From contig LTDK01000094.1 of NCBI GenBank assembly GCA_001642415.1, positions 1-64,000 on the forward strand: a stretch of DNA of 64,000 bases, written 5' to 3'. How positions within the stretch are numbered: position 1 is the stretch's first letter; each line of letters opens with the position of its first letter. The translations under genes and the position numbers were made by a program. Shown here piece by piece: positions 1 to 10,584 of this stretch. The notes below the pieces were generated by a model that made no database searches, was not told the origin of the DNA, and saw only the letters and a list, made by a program, of their open reading frames with translations. This DNA comes from Nematocida ironsii. Taxonomy: Eukaryota > Microsporidia.

Positions 1-170
1 GATATTTTGGTGTCCCTTTTTTTAGGCGGGACTTCTTCTGCAGTGGATGCGTCTTTAGGTGCATCTGCTACAGCCTTTCTCTTGGACGTGCCAAAAAAGA
101 ATCTTTTTACTTTTCCGTACAAAGAAGTCTTCTCTGATTTAGTCTTCTGATGCTCTTTTTTCTTCTGCAT
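1..170 (-). CDS. N-terminal part of an unidentified basic protein (runs off the left edge)
   Basis: An ATG at 168-170 on the minus strand opens a frame that stays open to the window edge (56 residues visible). The visible part is rich in Lys, starts MQKKKEHQK and contains a short amphipathic stretch, SLYGKVKRFFFG, followed by basic residues that could be a nuclear localisation signal. No family is recognisable from this fragment. An N-terminal amphipathic helix plus basic patch also occurs in some nucleoporins, but that is only a thought. The gene is incomplete because of the window boundary, not because of a mutation. Confidence 0.5.
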   Translation of the reverse strand, partial: MQKKKEHQKTKSEKTSLYGKVKRFFFGTSKRKAVADAPKDASTAEEVPPKKRDTKI

Positions 171-1209
171 TTGCGTGTAAACATCAACAAAACCTAATAT
201 ACACGTGATTTGTGATAAACAAATAAAAGACCTGATCTAAGACCCTTCTATATTAAAAATCCAATATACCCAGTTCAAAATATACATATTGTTGTTATTT
301 AGTTGTTATGTACTATACTTAAATACAAGTAATATATTTAGTATGCGGTATTTATAGTATATTTGAGTTTTTCTGCTGTATTATATGTTATATTGCATAT
401 GTGGTTGTTTAATGTGTATTGTTTAATATATTTTTTTATTTTCTGTATTAATATTATTATGTTAAGTAGTAAATTTCTGACTAGTTTTATAAAAGTGTAC
501 TTTATTGTAAAATTTAAATTATCTTCAGTGGATGCTTGTATAAAAAATAAAGAAATAGAAATTATTGTAAAAGCAATAAAGATGGATTAGACTAAGACAA
601 CATATGAGAAAGACAGATTTATAACAGAAATACAGAAACAGATGTATATAAGTAGTTAGAAATAAAAAACAATGTTATAAGACAGTTAATACCACACTAC
701 AATTATAAAAAAAGACATATATATGATTTGTCCTTATGCTTATTTAACTATTAACTACTGGCTATTTCATTAATAAGAGTAAAATATATTAGTATGACTT
801 AGTTTTTATTTACTTTCCAGAAGTCAATGATATTAACGGGTTACTGTCACTTTCAGGATATAGAGGAGTGAAATATGAACTATAGGAGATAGCCCTATGG
901 TATTTGCCAATCATCTTGCTGGATATTCTCATACCCAATATCAATAGATATATTTTATTTTAAAAGCTGTCTTAAATCTACTGCATCTTCTATTTAACAC
1001 ATTAACAGTAAAAGAAGCCAGTAAAAACCCAGATGGTTTATAATATTGGCTTTAATTAAATAATAGCAAACTAATTTAAATCTAAAAAACTTCTTAAATA
1101 TTTGCACTATTCTCTTTTTGCATTTACTGCTTTTATTTTTTAGTTATATTTCTGTAAAATTATATATTCTGTGCTGTATTTAGGGGGATTGGAAATCTTC
1201 TTAATGGGA
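171..1209. other. AT-rich intergenic region
   Basis: About 1 kb without a convincing gene. The longest frame here (363-590, plus strand) starts at TTG, is made of AT-driven residues (Phe, Ile, Tyr, Lys) and has no domain. I see no tRNA or structured RNA. Confidence 0.6.
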
Positions 1210-2151
1210 TTATCTGAAAACACCTCTAATTTTTAAAATTGTACTCTCCTTTATCCCGGTAATAGATTCTATTTTGTTTATTTCCGATAATTCTGAGACT
1301 GATGCAAATCTAGTTTTTAGAATTCGAATTTCCTCATTTCCTATGCCAGAGATAGACCGAAGAATGATTTCCATTAGTTCTTGTGGGCTGCTTGTTTTTT
1401 TTAGTTTAAGAGCAGGCCCTGCCTCTTTTCCATCTCGAAGAATTGCTGCTTCTAATGAATTAAGTGCAATGTCTAATGTATTGATGTTTAAATAAACAAA
1501 TGATACGTTTTGCCGCAAAGATATACAGGTAAGCTGTTCTAATATGTCAGCTGGCCGGATTAGACCTATAGATACTCTGCCATTTTTTGCATGCTTTATA
1601 GCATGTATGTTATGCAGTGCGATGTTTTTCTCTGCTGATTCTCTATCCCATAAAAAGAACATACACGTATTGAGCCTTTTTCGAGCTATTTCCAGTTCTT
1701 GCTCTTTTTCGTTCTTATAATTATCCCGTGGAATGCTAAGATGGTCGTCACTATCTGAAATACTAATTACATCTGTAATTATTGAAGCGCAGTTAGCAAC
1801 AGACTCTTCTTTAATAGGCGACGGCCCAAACTTCTTACTATGTATAATTCTATCTTCTATTTCTTCCACTTCGCACAATGTTTCTGGATATTTAGATACA
1901 AGAAAGTCATAATATGCGCCTTCTACACGCATTCTTATTGTATCTGTAGATTTTCCTGCAGTCTCTATATTCATCCAGCCAGGAAGATAAAGAGGAAGAT
2001 CAGGAGCGGGCTCTATTTGATCAGGCTGGTCATTCTGAAGACTGCTAAGCCAGGACACATCCATAAGAGATTTAGACGATGAGTCCATAATAATAGAGGA
2101 TGTGTTTTCTCCGCTCTCTTCAGTCTTACTATTCATAAAATTATTATCCAT
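1210..2151 (-). CDS. Helix-hairpin-helix protein, possible ERCC1/Rad10-like repair subunit
   Basis: A 313-residue protein starting at an ATG. The first 150 residues are acidic, Ser-rich and probably disordered. Residues about 155-245 could be a degenerate nuclease-like domain of the XPF/ERCC1 fold; the segment LEQLTCISL...NTLDIALNSLEAAIL resembles the helix-strand pattern of ERCC1. The last 65 residues are clearly a tandem helix-hairpin-helix, with turns SGIGNEE and TGIKEST, the C-terminal arrangement of XPF and ERCC1. No ERKx3D nuclease motif is visible, which fits the non-catalytic ERCC1 partner. ERCC1 with XPF cuts 5' of lesions in nucleotide excision repair. The HhH part is solid; the ERCC1 name is inference, and another HhH repair factor is possible. 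It lies 82 bases downstream of the coiled-coil gene on the same strand. Confidence 0.5.
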   Translation of the reverse strand: MDNNFMNSKTEESGENTSSIIMDSSSKSLMDVSWLSSLQNDQPDQIEPAPDLPLYLPGWMNIETAGKSTDTIRMRVEGAYYDFLVSKYPETLCEVEEIEDRIIHSKKFGPSPIKEESVANCASIITDVISISDSDDHLSIPRDNYKNEKEQELEIARKRLNTCMFFLWDRESAEKNIALHNIHAIKHAKNGRVSIGLIRPADILEQLTCISLRQNVSFVYLNINTLDIALNSLEAAILRDGKEAGPALKLKKTSSPQELMEIILRSISGIGNEEIRILKTRFASVSELSEINKIESITGIKESTILKIRGVFR

Positions 2152-2233
2152 ACGATTTATCCATATTTATATTTATTTAATGAGGATATGTCTTCTATAA
2201 ATAAAAAAGAATATTTAAAGAAAATCTTTAATT

Positions 2234-3322
2234 TTATTTAGTACTAGCTTCTGTTAGCTTAAGAAGATTGTCTCGTTCTTTTTGTTCTTTTTTAATTCGC
2301 TCAATTAATTCTTGAACAATTTTTGTCATTTTCTTATTATAGCCTATCAGCGTGCTTTTGACTGTTTTATACTCTTCGCGTTCTTGTTGTATTCTTAGTT
2401 CTTCATCTGCTAAAATCTTCTTTATTTGCAAAATATTCTGTTGAAGAGCGTCGCCTCTCTCTAAGACTTCTGCAGTTTTATCTTCTCTTTCCTGCAGCAG
2501 CCTGTTTAGCTCTTTGTTTTGACTTTCTAAAAGAGATATTTTATCGGTTGCTTGCCGGATTGTTTCATCGAAGTGTCTTTTTTGACACTCAAAATTCTTT
2601 TCTCTTAGTTGGATGTAGTCTTTCTGCTTCTTTTCCTCTAGAATGCGGATTCCTTTTAAGGCAGTTAAAATTTCATCTGACGGCGAGATTGAAAATGTTT
2701 CTGTGATCGATGTAATAATTCTCTTTAACCGATTTTTCTCAGTGATTAGGGACTCAACTGTGCTATATCCAGAGCTTTCAAGCTCTTTTTTAATTCGGTC
2801 TTTTGCTGCCATAAGAAAGGGCAAGCATGCAGAAACAGAAGGCTCTCCAGGTACAGCCGATGCAGTGGCGCTCTCTTCACTTGGCACTAGTGCATTAAGC
2901 TCGGCTGTAATAAACCTAATGGTGGTTTCTACTTCCTTGCGATTGGATGCCTTTTCCTGAGCTGCTTCCTTTGCTTCTTTCTCTTTTTGCTCTGCATCCT
3001 GCCTGTTGCACAGTAAATCAACTGCATATATAATCTCGTCGATAGTTTGCAGTGGTTTTTCTTCATTCCAAAGTCTTTTAGAAAGCGCTTTTGCTATGCA
3101 CTTGAACTCGTGTGGCTTCATAATATAATTTGTATTTACCATATTTACTTTTTCGCCGTACAATCGCCGTATTTCTGTCTTCATTTGATTAAGAAGCGGA
3201 CTATTTTGCTGCGAGTCGCATAGAGATGAAGTGTTTTGGTCAAACAAAACAGCCTTTTTCTTCTCTAGGTTAGATTTCATTCTTCTACTACCTTGTGCTC
3301 TTTCTTTTTTGTTAGAATTCAT
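2234..3322 (-). CDS. Unidentified coiled-coil protein
   Basis: 362 residues from an ATG. A basic N-terminus is followed by a short helical module (about residues 45-110), then long charged heptad-like helices (about 112-150 and 190-350) with runs such as REDKTAEVLERG. This is a globular head plus coiled-coil tail. The head has the spacing of a very reduced calponin-homology domain as in Ndc80/Nuf2 kinetochore proteins, but no diagnostic residue supports that and I do not assign it. No signal peptide or membrane span. It lies head-to-tail with the ERCC1-like gene. Confidence 0.6.
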   Translation of the reverse strand: MNSNKKERAQGSRRMKSNLEKKKAVLFDQNTSSLCDSQQNSPLLNQMKTEIRRLYGEKVNMVNTNYIMKPHEFKCIAKALSKRLWNEEKPLQTIDEIIYAVDLLCNRQDAEQKEKEAKEAAQEKASNRKEVETTIRFITAELNALVPSEESATASAVPGEPSVSACLPFLMAAKDRIKKELESSGYSTVESLITEKNRLKRIITSITETFSISPSDEILTALKGIRILEEKKQKDYIQLREKNFECQKRHFDETIRQATDKISLLESQNKELNRLLQEREDKTAEVLERGDALQQNILQIKKILADEELRIQQEREEYKTVKSTLIGYNKKMTKIVQELIERIKKEQKERDNLLKLTEASTK

Positions 3323-3491
3323 ACAGTGTTTCGAGCAATAGAATTTAAAGCTGTTTGATCAAGTAACCAACCGGCTATATAAAAAATAAACAAATCTTCT
3401 TTACCCATGGATTAAGAAGGTAGAAAGAATCGATCTTTAAAGAACATTATTTTATTCCTATTTGTGATATTACATCTGCATAAAAAAGTAT

Positions 3492-6098
3492 CTAAAACTC
3501 TACAATATGCACATTGGATATTTCTTTAAGTATCTTCACCAATGGTAGCATTAGATTAGAGGCACTTATGGCTACAGATGGCATTTGAATAGGCTCTACT
3601 ACTGCGTTATTGTTTAAGTTTTGTGCAAATAGATTTAGATCTGCACTATTCAATAGTTGCGAATTGTAGCTAATTTCTTCTAATGTTTGTGATTCTTTCA
3701 TAGATTCTGAGCTATAAAATCCCAGAGTACTGGATGCAGAAGATCTTCTGCCTCTAAAAATAGAAGATAGATCGACAACTTTTTCATTTGTATGTAAATT
3801 TAAAGAGCCATAGAATTCTTTTTTTCCACTTAGAATCAGTTCACAGTCGTTGGCTAGATTGCTGTATTCTGATTCAGAGTACTGATTTGTATTTCTACTA
3901 TAGATTTGTGCCTTGTTTTTACTTAAGTTAGCAAAGTTTTCTATAATTTTTTCTCTACTTTGTGAACTCATGGATAGGGCACGGATTACATACTCACAGA
4001 TTAAGTATGCGAGATTCTTTTTATTGGCCAGGCTAATTTTAGATGAACTTTGAGTATATCTACGGGGAATAAAGAGTTCATCAAACTCGTTGTTCATTTC
4101 GGAATGTGATATTTTAGTCAACTTGTTATTGGTTAAATAGCAGCGTGTAGCATTTGCTATGGCATTAAGAATATCCATAGCAATAGTAAGCTGGTACGCG
4201 CTATAGCTTGACATACTTTCGGTAGAAACCTCTTCTGGTATGTTACAGCACAAAGCAAATCTAAGCATTATCTTAATGGCATCTCTTATGGTTAGATCAT
4301 CATGAATTGAAACTCTGAAACTTCGGTATATATCTTCTCTTTCAGCCAGAAGATAGCTTAGAATATTTCTTAATGTAGTTATTTTTTCATGCAAGTGCTC
4401 AACTGGGGATGCAAGATCGCTTTTTGAGTTTTTGATATTGTCTAGAGTCTTAGTTTGGTTAATTTTGATATACTCTGGGGTTACGCTGATATTTTTTGAT
4501 TTTGCGGCAGAATTCATTGTATATTTGTAGAGTGTATATTCATTTCCAGGATTTAAAGCATTCTTATATAGAATGTTTGCTGTGTATAACTCAGACTGGT
4601 CCTCGTTATATACTTGAGTATCAATGAATCCTAAGCACTCTGGAATAGGAGTGATAATCATCTTGCTATCATCGGAGTATGATAATCCAAAGGTGTTATG
4701 CATGATGATTGCATTTATCACCTCAGATTCAATAGATATACTATTATTTATTTTTGATGATAACAATGTATCTCTGTTAAAAATAGCATTTCTGAGGGTT
4801 TCGCTAAGTTTAATTTGATGGGCAAACATTTGCTTTTCTATTTCAGTGCTGCATGTGTTTATACTTTTTCCATTTTTTATCACAGCGTATTTAATTGTAG
4901 AGGTATTTCCATTTTTTAATTCATTAATTGTACATTCATTCTCCTTCCAAAATTCATCTGCAGAGGTGGTAGAGTAAAAAGGACGCTTTACCATGCCCTC
5001 CAAATCATTTTTCAATTTTGTAGAGTTATCATAATATCCTATTGCAACCTGACTAACATATACGCTGCTAATTGGTATACAGCGGCTGCCAGTAACTTCA
5101 ACAGAAAGTTTTTCTTCCTTTAAAGTAGCAATTTTGTACAGCCCTGAAATCTGAATAAGATTCTCAATTATAGATAGCAGAGTCTTCTGATCAATATTCC
5201 TGTATGTGCCAATTGACTGGTTTGCAGCAGAATGCAGCTCATAAAGTGCACGGTCAATTACATTTTCAGTAAGATTGGCGCTCTTCTCTAATAAGCACAT
5301 GTTATTAAGAACATTGTATACAGTTAAAGCTTTAGTATTTTTGTATGCCTCGAATCCGTCCTTTAACTTCTCTTTAATTAAACTTTCTGCTTTGTTCTTT
5401 AGAAGAGTATATGTCAAGTCATCAAGGTCTAATAGCATAGGCTTTACAGTCATTGGAATCATATTTTCCTGTATGGTGTCTATTATATTTTGGTACTCCT
5501 TCTTGCTCTTGATGTATTCTCTTGTTTGTTTGTTAACATCTGCATTTGCTTCCAGATTAAATAGTTCTCTATCGCATAGGCTTCTTGCAGTCAGACGAAG
5601 CCCTTCGCTTAAGAAGGCGGCATCTCTTACTTTTTTATTTTCATTAGTCTTTAACATTATACTAATTACCCAGTCATTATGTATGTCACGGTTGTCTTCA
5701 AATATTGAAAGGTTTCTTGTGGGTACATTTTTAGATGCGAGTTTTCTTTTTTTACTGTTTTTATTTGTATCTAAATCCTGTTCCTCACTGTTTATAAAAA
5801 GGAGCCCATATAGTGTCTGAATTTGCATCTTCTTTGACGAATTCAAATCGAACTCAAACCCATTTGTATGATTAGATAATTTTCCAATGCTTGTTAGTGT
5901 GGATAAAGCACTACTTTGGTATTGTGGGTTAATCATGTTCTTTAAAGACTCGGCTAGTTTATTGAAGGCGCTTTTAAAGCTCTTGCTTGAGACATATTCT
6001 ATTCCAATTGGATCATTGGGGGTTTTAGCAGATGCATCTTGGTGCATAAGAACATGTGCAAAGAAAAGGCACTTGTATATTTCCTTTATGCTTGTCAT
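3492..6098 (-). CDS. Large secreted protein of unknown family
   Basis: 868 residues from an ATG. The N-terminus (about residues 1-24, ending near QDASA) is a plausible signal peptide with core CLFFAHVL. The rest is Asn-, Ser- and Lys-rich, mostly helical in pattern, with no membrane span and no recognised domain. Near residue 115 there is a basic cluster, KKRK. It is followed downstream by another signal-peptide protein (7300-8868) on the same strand; both are helical, Asn/Lys-rich and share a similar order of segments, for example YQLTIAMDILNAI here against FDLAVVIKIVNSI there. They may be diverged paralogues of a lineage-specific secreted family such as microsporidia expose to hosts. Function unknown. 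Confidence 0.7.
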   Translation of the reverse strand: MTSIKEIYKCLFFAHVLMHQDASAKTPNDPIGIEYVSSKSFKSAFNKLAESLKNMINPQYQSSALSTLTSIGKLSNHTNGFEFDLNSSKKMQIQTLYGLLFINSEEQDLDTNKNSKKRKLASKNVPTRNLSIFEDNRDIHNDWVISIMLKTNENKKVRDAAFLSEGLRLTARSLCDRELFNLEANADVNKQTREYIKSKKEYQNIIDTIQENMIPMTVKPMLLDLDDLTYTLLKNKAESLIKEKLKDGFEAYKNTKALTVYNVLNNMCLLEKSANLTENVIDRALYELHSAANQSIGTYRNIDQKTLLSIIENLIQISGLYKIATLKEEKLSVEVTGSRCIPISSVYVSQVAIGYYDNSTKLKNDLEGMVKRPFYSTTSADEFWKENECTINELKNGNTSTIKYAVIKNGKSINTCSTEIEKQMFAHQIKLSETLRNAIFNRDTLLSSKINNSISIESEVINAIIMHNTFGLSYSDDSKMIITPIPECLGFIDTQVYNEDQSELYTANILYKNALNPGNEYTLYKYTMNSAAKSKNISVTPEYIKINQTKTLDNIKNSKSDLASPVEHLHEKITTLRNILSYLLAEREDIYRSFRVSIHDDLTIRDAIKIMLRFALCCNIPEEVSTESMSSYSAYQLTIAMDILNAIANATRCYLTNNKLTKISHSEMNNEFDELFIPRRYTQSSSKISLANKKNLAYLICEYVIRALSMSSQSREKIIENFANLSKNKAQIYSRNTNQYSESEYSNLANDCELILSGKKEFYGSLNLHTNEKVVDLSSIFRGRRSSASSTLGFYSSESMKESQTLEEISYNSQLLNSADLNLFAQNLNNNAVVEPIQMPSVAISASNLMLPLVKILKEISNVHIVEF

Positions 6099-7299
6099 GG
6101 CGTCCTCTGTGCGTTTATGTATTTATATTTCTATTTTTTGATCGGTAAACAAATAGTTATAATATATCACATACTTCATCTGTCTTGGTTTGTTTATATT
6201 TATAGCTTATTATAAACTAAAGTATAAACACAAACAAATATTTTAATAGATATAAGTCAATTTTTGGCTATAGATTAAAAACTAAACAAAGCCCCAAACA
6301 ATAATCCTAAATTAAAAGTACCGCACAAATACAAAACAAATAAAGATAATTAAATACATAAAGCATTATATATTTCCACATTCGTAAATTATTATTACAA
6401 TTATAAATGTATTATTAAAATGCATTTAGTACAGTAACCGTAGGGGTGCATATTTTGGGTAATACATTTATAATTGTAATAATAAAAGTAATAGTATATT
6501 TTTAAGTGTATTACAGAGTGTTTATAATTGTTAATGTGTTTCTAATAAAATTTAAATATACATCTTTTAAAGAGTTTTAATTTGTACAATTTCTATTATA
6601 AAGTAAACTCAAGCAGCACAGATTTATTTATATTAAATTAAAAATTAAAACCACATAGAACATATAGGAATACCATAGAAACAACATAGATTTGTGCCCA
6701 TATATTGATAGCGAGCAATCATCCAAAGTTATTTAGTAAATACTCCTTTTGCATATATAGTGGTAGAAGACTGCTTTTCTTTTTACTTGAAGGCTATTTA
6801 TATATGTTATTTCGGGTTATATCTATTATAGCCTTCTTTAATCTTTTTAGGGCTATAATTCATTTGGCTTTAAAAGAATAATGAATAGTGTTAAATATTT
6901 GTTCATTTATATAAGAATAGTTGTATTGCAATACAATAGTACACAACACAGATATAGCGGCCATCAAAAATGTATTCCAAAGCATTCTTTCTATAAATAG
7001 TCGCCTATGATTTCAATCCATTTATTTTTCTTATTTTCTTAGTACGCTGCTTTTCCTATGAACAAATATAACTTAAAATTTAACTTAAAATTTAATTCTC
7101 TTCCTAGAATGGCACATTTCTAGTTATCATGAACAAAAATTATGAGATGCATTACAACACATATAATACTAAAAGGCAGCAGTATAAAAGTTGTAATTAC
7201 ATGCATTTCGAGAGAGTTTAACTATTAGAAAAGAAATAAGACTGAAAGGTATCTAAAATAGATTTATTTTATTGAATATACACTTATATGTAATTATGC
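6099..7299. other. AT-rich intergenic region with a long hairpin
   Basis: 1.2 kb with no gene. It holds the 26-bp perfect inverted repeat at 6389-6485, one copy of the TTTCGGGTTAT motif on the plus strand (6809-6820) and a two-unit 12-bp tandem repeat near 7070-7093. Confidence 0.6.
6389..6485. repeat. Perfect 26-bp inverted repeat (hairpin, 45-base loop)
   Basis: Bases 6389-6414 are the exact reverse complement of 6460-6485; the core arm is ATTATTACAATTATAAATG and the pairing ends at 6388/6486. The 45-base loop is distinctly less AT-rich and contains GTAGGGGTGC. It could be a small foldback (MITE-like) element or a transcript-end structure. No target-site duplication was found by eye. Confidence 0.7.
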
Positions 7300-8868
7300 C
7301 TATTTTGAAGTATATAAATGCTGCAGCAACATAGGAATTGTGCATGGCCTGCTTTGGTAAGTTTTTTTTCCATCCTTTGAAACTAGTTTTATCTCTGCGC
7401 TGGCGTTCTGTGCTGTCTTTAGTACAAAATCAACGATTTCTGACTTACTAATTATATTGCACTCTTCTATATGTAAAAGAATATCACAAACAATTTGCTC
7501 AAGAGTGTGCCTAATAAGAGAGGGGGTTAGTTCTTTTTTAATGTAGCGGATTACTATGTTGTAGATTCTAGCCTTGATCCAGATAGCACTTTTATTATTC
7601 ATTTCTAACTGAGCTATGTGTGTGCTAATTATACTCTTTAAGAAAGAAATGTATGTGTGGAAAACAGGAGAGAGTTTTCTAAACTCGGCGTAAAAGAAGC
7701 GATTTTCCTTGCTTTTTTTGTTTTCTGATTCAAACTTTAAAATACTGTTTACAATCTTAATTACTACAGCTAAGTCAAAGCTAAGGTCTGTGTTAGCAAA
7801 TATTCTTGCATCTAAGTATGCCCAGGGCACCTCTGAAAGTGGTCTGTATTTTTCAATACTTCTGCTTTCTACAATTTCCTCAGATTTGTCAAAGGTCTTC
7901 TGCCACTCACTGAATGAGCATGAATTTTCTTTCACATGCTTGCAAATAGTGTATAATTTAGAAGATCGTTCTTTTTTCTTTATAGATATGGCTGGCTGAC
8001 TTGTTTCTTTTCTGGCTAGAGTTCTCTGAATTACTGTAGAGAAAAAAGTGTATGGAGAGTACATAAGGTTGATTTCAGATGTAGCAGTGGTTTTTTCGGA
8101 TACAGTTTTTTCATCTGTGAATATTTCAGTGAATAGGTTTTTGTCGGAAAGCTTCTTCTTCATATTTATGAAATCTAATGCCTTCTTAATAACCTTCTCG
8201 TCCTTCTCAATACACTCAATTTGACCAATCTGGGGTCTGCTCATGTAATTTGTGGAAATTCGGAAGAATGGAGATGCATAGATGGGATCTGAGGTATTTA
8301 TACCAGAGCCCTGGCTAGAAACAAATTTTATATTGTAGTTGTTGCTGTTTACCAGAGAAATGTATATGTTTCTGAGCTCCTTGCTAATTCTATTATAGTC
8401 AAAATCTAATATTGCATTCATTAGAGCGTTCTTGCTTTCAGAGCTCACAGCAAGCATCTGTGTGGTGTTGAGGTATATAGCCAGAGAAAGAAGGTCTTCT
8501 TTTTCATTGACTTTTTCATCTACATAATGCTCCTGTAATATATACACTTTGTTCTTTCTGATAAACCTTTCAATTAAGCTCATACAGTCATTAATTGAGC
8601 TGGATACACTCTTTAGAAGTGTTGCATTAGAGAAGCTGTTGTTGTCCTTTTTAAGTAATGGTGACAAAGGATTTCTTATTTTGCTGTTGAGTATTTTCAT
8701 TTTATTAGATGCAATGACTGGAGTAGTCTCTTCTATAAGCTCGCATAGCGGAATAATTGGTTCGATTGTGCTTGAGTAGTCTGCAGAGACATCATCGATG
8801 TTAGCATGCACTCCTGAAGCAATGCAAGCTGCAGCAAAAACTATCTTGTTAATTTGCATGGTCTTCAT
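7300..8868 (-). CDS. Secreted protein of unknown family
   Basis: 522 residues from an ATG. Residues 1-22 form a clear signal peptide (core IVFAAACIASGV, cleavage expected after VHA). No later membrane segment. The mature part is helical, Lys/Ser/Asn-rich, with a few Cys residues towards the C-terminus (VCDILLHIEEC; RPCTIP). No domain recognised. It is probably exported, and it may be a distant paralogue of the 868-residue secreted protein next to it, based on similar helix patterns and gene order only. Confidence 0.72.
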   Translation of the reverse strand: MKTMQINKIVFAAACIASGVHANIDDVSADYSSTIEPIIPLCELIEETTPVIASNKMKILNSKIRNPLSPLLKKDNNSFSNATLLKSVSSSINDCMSLIERFIRKNKVYILQEHYVDEKVNEKEDLLSLAIYLNTTQMLAVSSESKNALMNAILDFDYNRISKELRNIYISLVNSNNYNIKFVSSQGSGINTSDPIYASPFFRISTNYMSRPQIGQIECIEKDEKVIKKALDFINMKKKLSDKNLFTEIFTDEKTVSEKTTATSEINLMYSPYTFFSTVIQRTLARKETSQPAISIKKKERSSKLYTICKHVKENSCSFSEWQKTFDKSEEIVESRSIEKYRPLSEVPWAYLDARIFANTDLSFDLAVVIKIVNSILKFESENKKSKENRFFYAEFRKLSPVFHTYISFLKSIISTHIAQLEMNNKSAIWIKARIYNIVIRYIKKELTPSLIRHTLEQIVCDILLHIEECNIISKSEIVDFVLKTAQNASAEIKLVSKDGKKTYQSRPCTIPMLLQHLYTSK

Positions 8869-9900
8869 TATTTCTGAAATCTATTCTCTTTATATACAGC
8901 AGATGATCTGTTTATTTCTGAAAATTACTGATTTAATGCCTTGTCCAAACAAATAAATATGGGCATTTAGATGGCTAATTAAGGAAAAATAAACAAATAT
9001 CTAGAAATATGAATACAGAGGAAATAAATAAAATTAATTAAAAACAGAAATTCACTTTGTCTAAATATAAATAAAGCACCTTTAATGCGCCACAGGAAGG
9101 ATTATTATAGATTAATTAAAATAAATTATATTAGTGCATTTTAATATTAGGCACCAAATTATATTATACTGTAAATAATATTAAGCACTGCGCGCTATCT
9201 TACTGCATGTAGTTAGATTAAAAGGAGCAAATGCAATTTTTAATATTGACAACTACTTTCTAGCACAGAGCAGATTTTACTTGCTTTATTTTACTGTAAT
9301 TATTATTACACTGAATATATTATTAACACTGCACATAATATATTCTAACAGCCCATAAATTGTATGCATAAAATAACATCTATACTTTCTATATTAATTT
9401 TCTACTTGATATAATGGCTTAGTGTAGCATAATACATCAGAATAGTATATGCACATAATGTAAATATAAATAAATGCAGTATAAAAAGAACCATAGACTA
9501 TTTAAAAATATATTCTGACAATTTATAATAATCTGACTAACAGTACGTAGAAAGAAAAATGCCGAAATTAGACCATTGCAAGAGCTACATCCAAACTAGA
9601 GACAATAATAAATATGGCCACATATTAGAAAGTTATTAAGTTGGATAATATAGACCAATACTTAATGTGTTAGTACTACAGATAGCTATGCATTTAGAGA
9701 ACAAACAGGCAGGGCATGCCTACATGGTATAAATAATGAACATGGGTTTCCCTGCGCTATTTATATTTTAGCCAACTGCACATGAGATATAAGTATAAAA
9801 TAATTAAAATTTCGGGTTATGTAAACCAACTTCGCTTTATTATAAAAATAAGCACAATTTGTCTTAAAGAGCTAATCCACAACAAAACAAATCTAAAGTT
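8869..9900. other. AT-rich intergenic region
   Basis: About 1 kb without a supported gene. It contains a plus-strand copy of the TTTCGGGTTAT motif (9809-9820). The frame at 9782-9991 is short, runs into the next gene on the opposite strand and has no domain. Confidence 0.55.
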
Positions 9901-10566
9901 TTATAGGTTGAATACTGCGCCTGATAGCAGGTTTGGCATATACCATAATTTTCTATCTGCAATAGCTAGAGGAATCAGATTCTCTGGGTAGCTTATGATA
10001 TACAGATTTAGCATAAGCAGTATAATGTTGTTTGTGTAGTAAATAATAATGTATACTCTCTTATTTGAAGTTAAGTGATGCCGGAACCTAGATAAAATAG
10101 GCCCATTTTCACTTAAAAATGAATTTACAAGCCGGCCTACTAGTTCTACTATAAGATAGCTAGAGTGTACTATAATAAACATCAGAATAAATAGACGAAC
10201 ATCAGTATTAACCCCACGACTTGCTGAAATAGTAAAGCCAATCACAATAAGTGCTATAGATCCTCCCACAAAACATCCCATAAGCTTAAATATTTCACGA
10301 ACTTTACCAAATACACCATCCGGGTTATATATGATCTTTTTTAGTGCAGTGAAGAACCTATGCATAGCATAAGCTAGATTAACCATGAAAAACAATGACA
10401 ATAATGCTATTATTGAAGGAATAGCTTTACTTTTTTCAAAGTTTATAAGAGCCCCCTTAATCTTTGGGTTTATATTGTACAGTAATTCTATGCTCATACT
10501 AGCAAAGTATAAAATTGTAAATGCCCACGCGATAGGATTAACTATGTGTGTGTACACAGCATACAT
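9901..10566 (-). CDS. Five-span membrane protein (C-terminal part of a gene split by an in-frame stop)
   Basis: 221 residues with about five hydrophobic segments (roughly residues 10-30, 50-70, 95-113, 122-142 and 170-193). No family recognised. Its ATG at 10564-10566 lies in the same frame as the upstream 142-residue frame: the stop TAA at 10585-10587 is followed by only six sense codons before this ATG. A soluble N-terminal part plus five spans is also the layout of the intact gene at 40472-41293. This may therefore be the membrane half of a 370-codon gene interrupted by one stop, or a separate gene starting here. Confidence 0.55.
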   Translation of the reverse strand: MYAVYTHIVNPIAWAFTILYFASMSIELLYNINPKIKGALINFEKSKAIPSIIALLSLFFMVNLAYAMHRFFTALKKIIYNPDGVFGKVREIFKLMGCFVGGSIALIVIGFTISASRGVNTDVRLFILMFIIVHSSYLIVELVGRLVNSFLSENGPILSRFRHHLTSNKRVYIIIYYTNNIILLMLNLYIISYPENLIPLAIADRKLWYMPNLLSGAVFNL

Positions 10567-10584
10567 AAAGCTAATAAAGACATT

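Noticed and set aside
363..590. 75-codon plus-strand frame
   Set aside because: TTG start and AT-driven composition with no homology signal.
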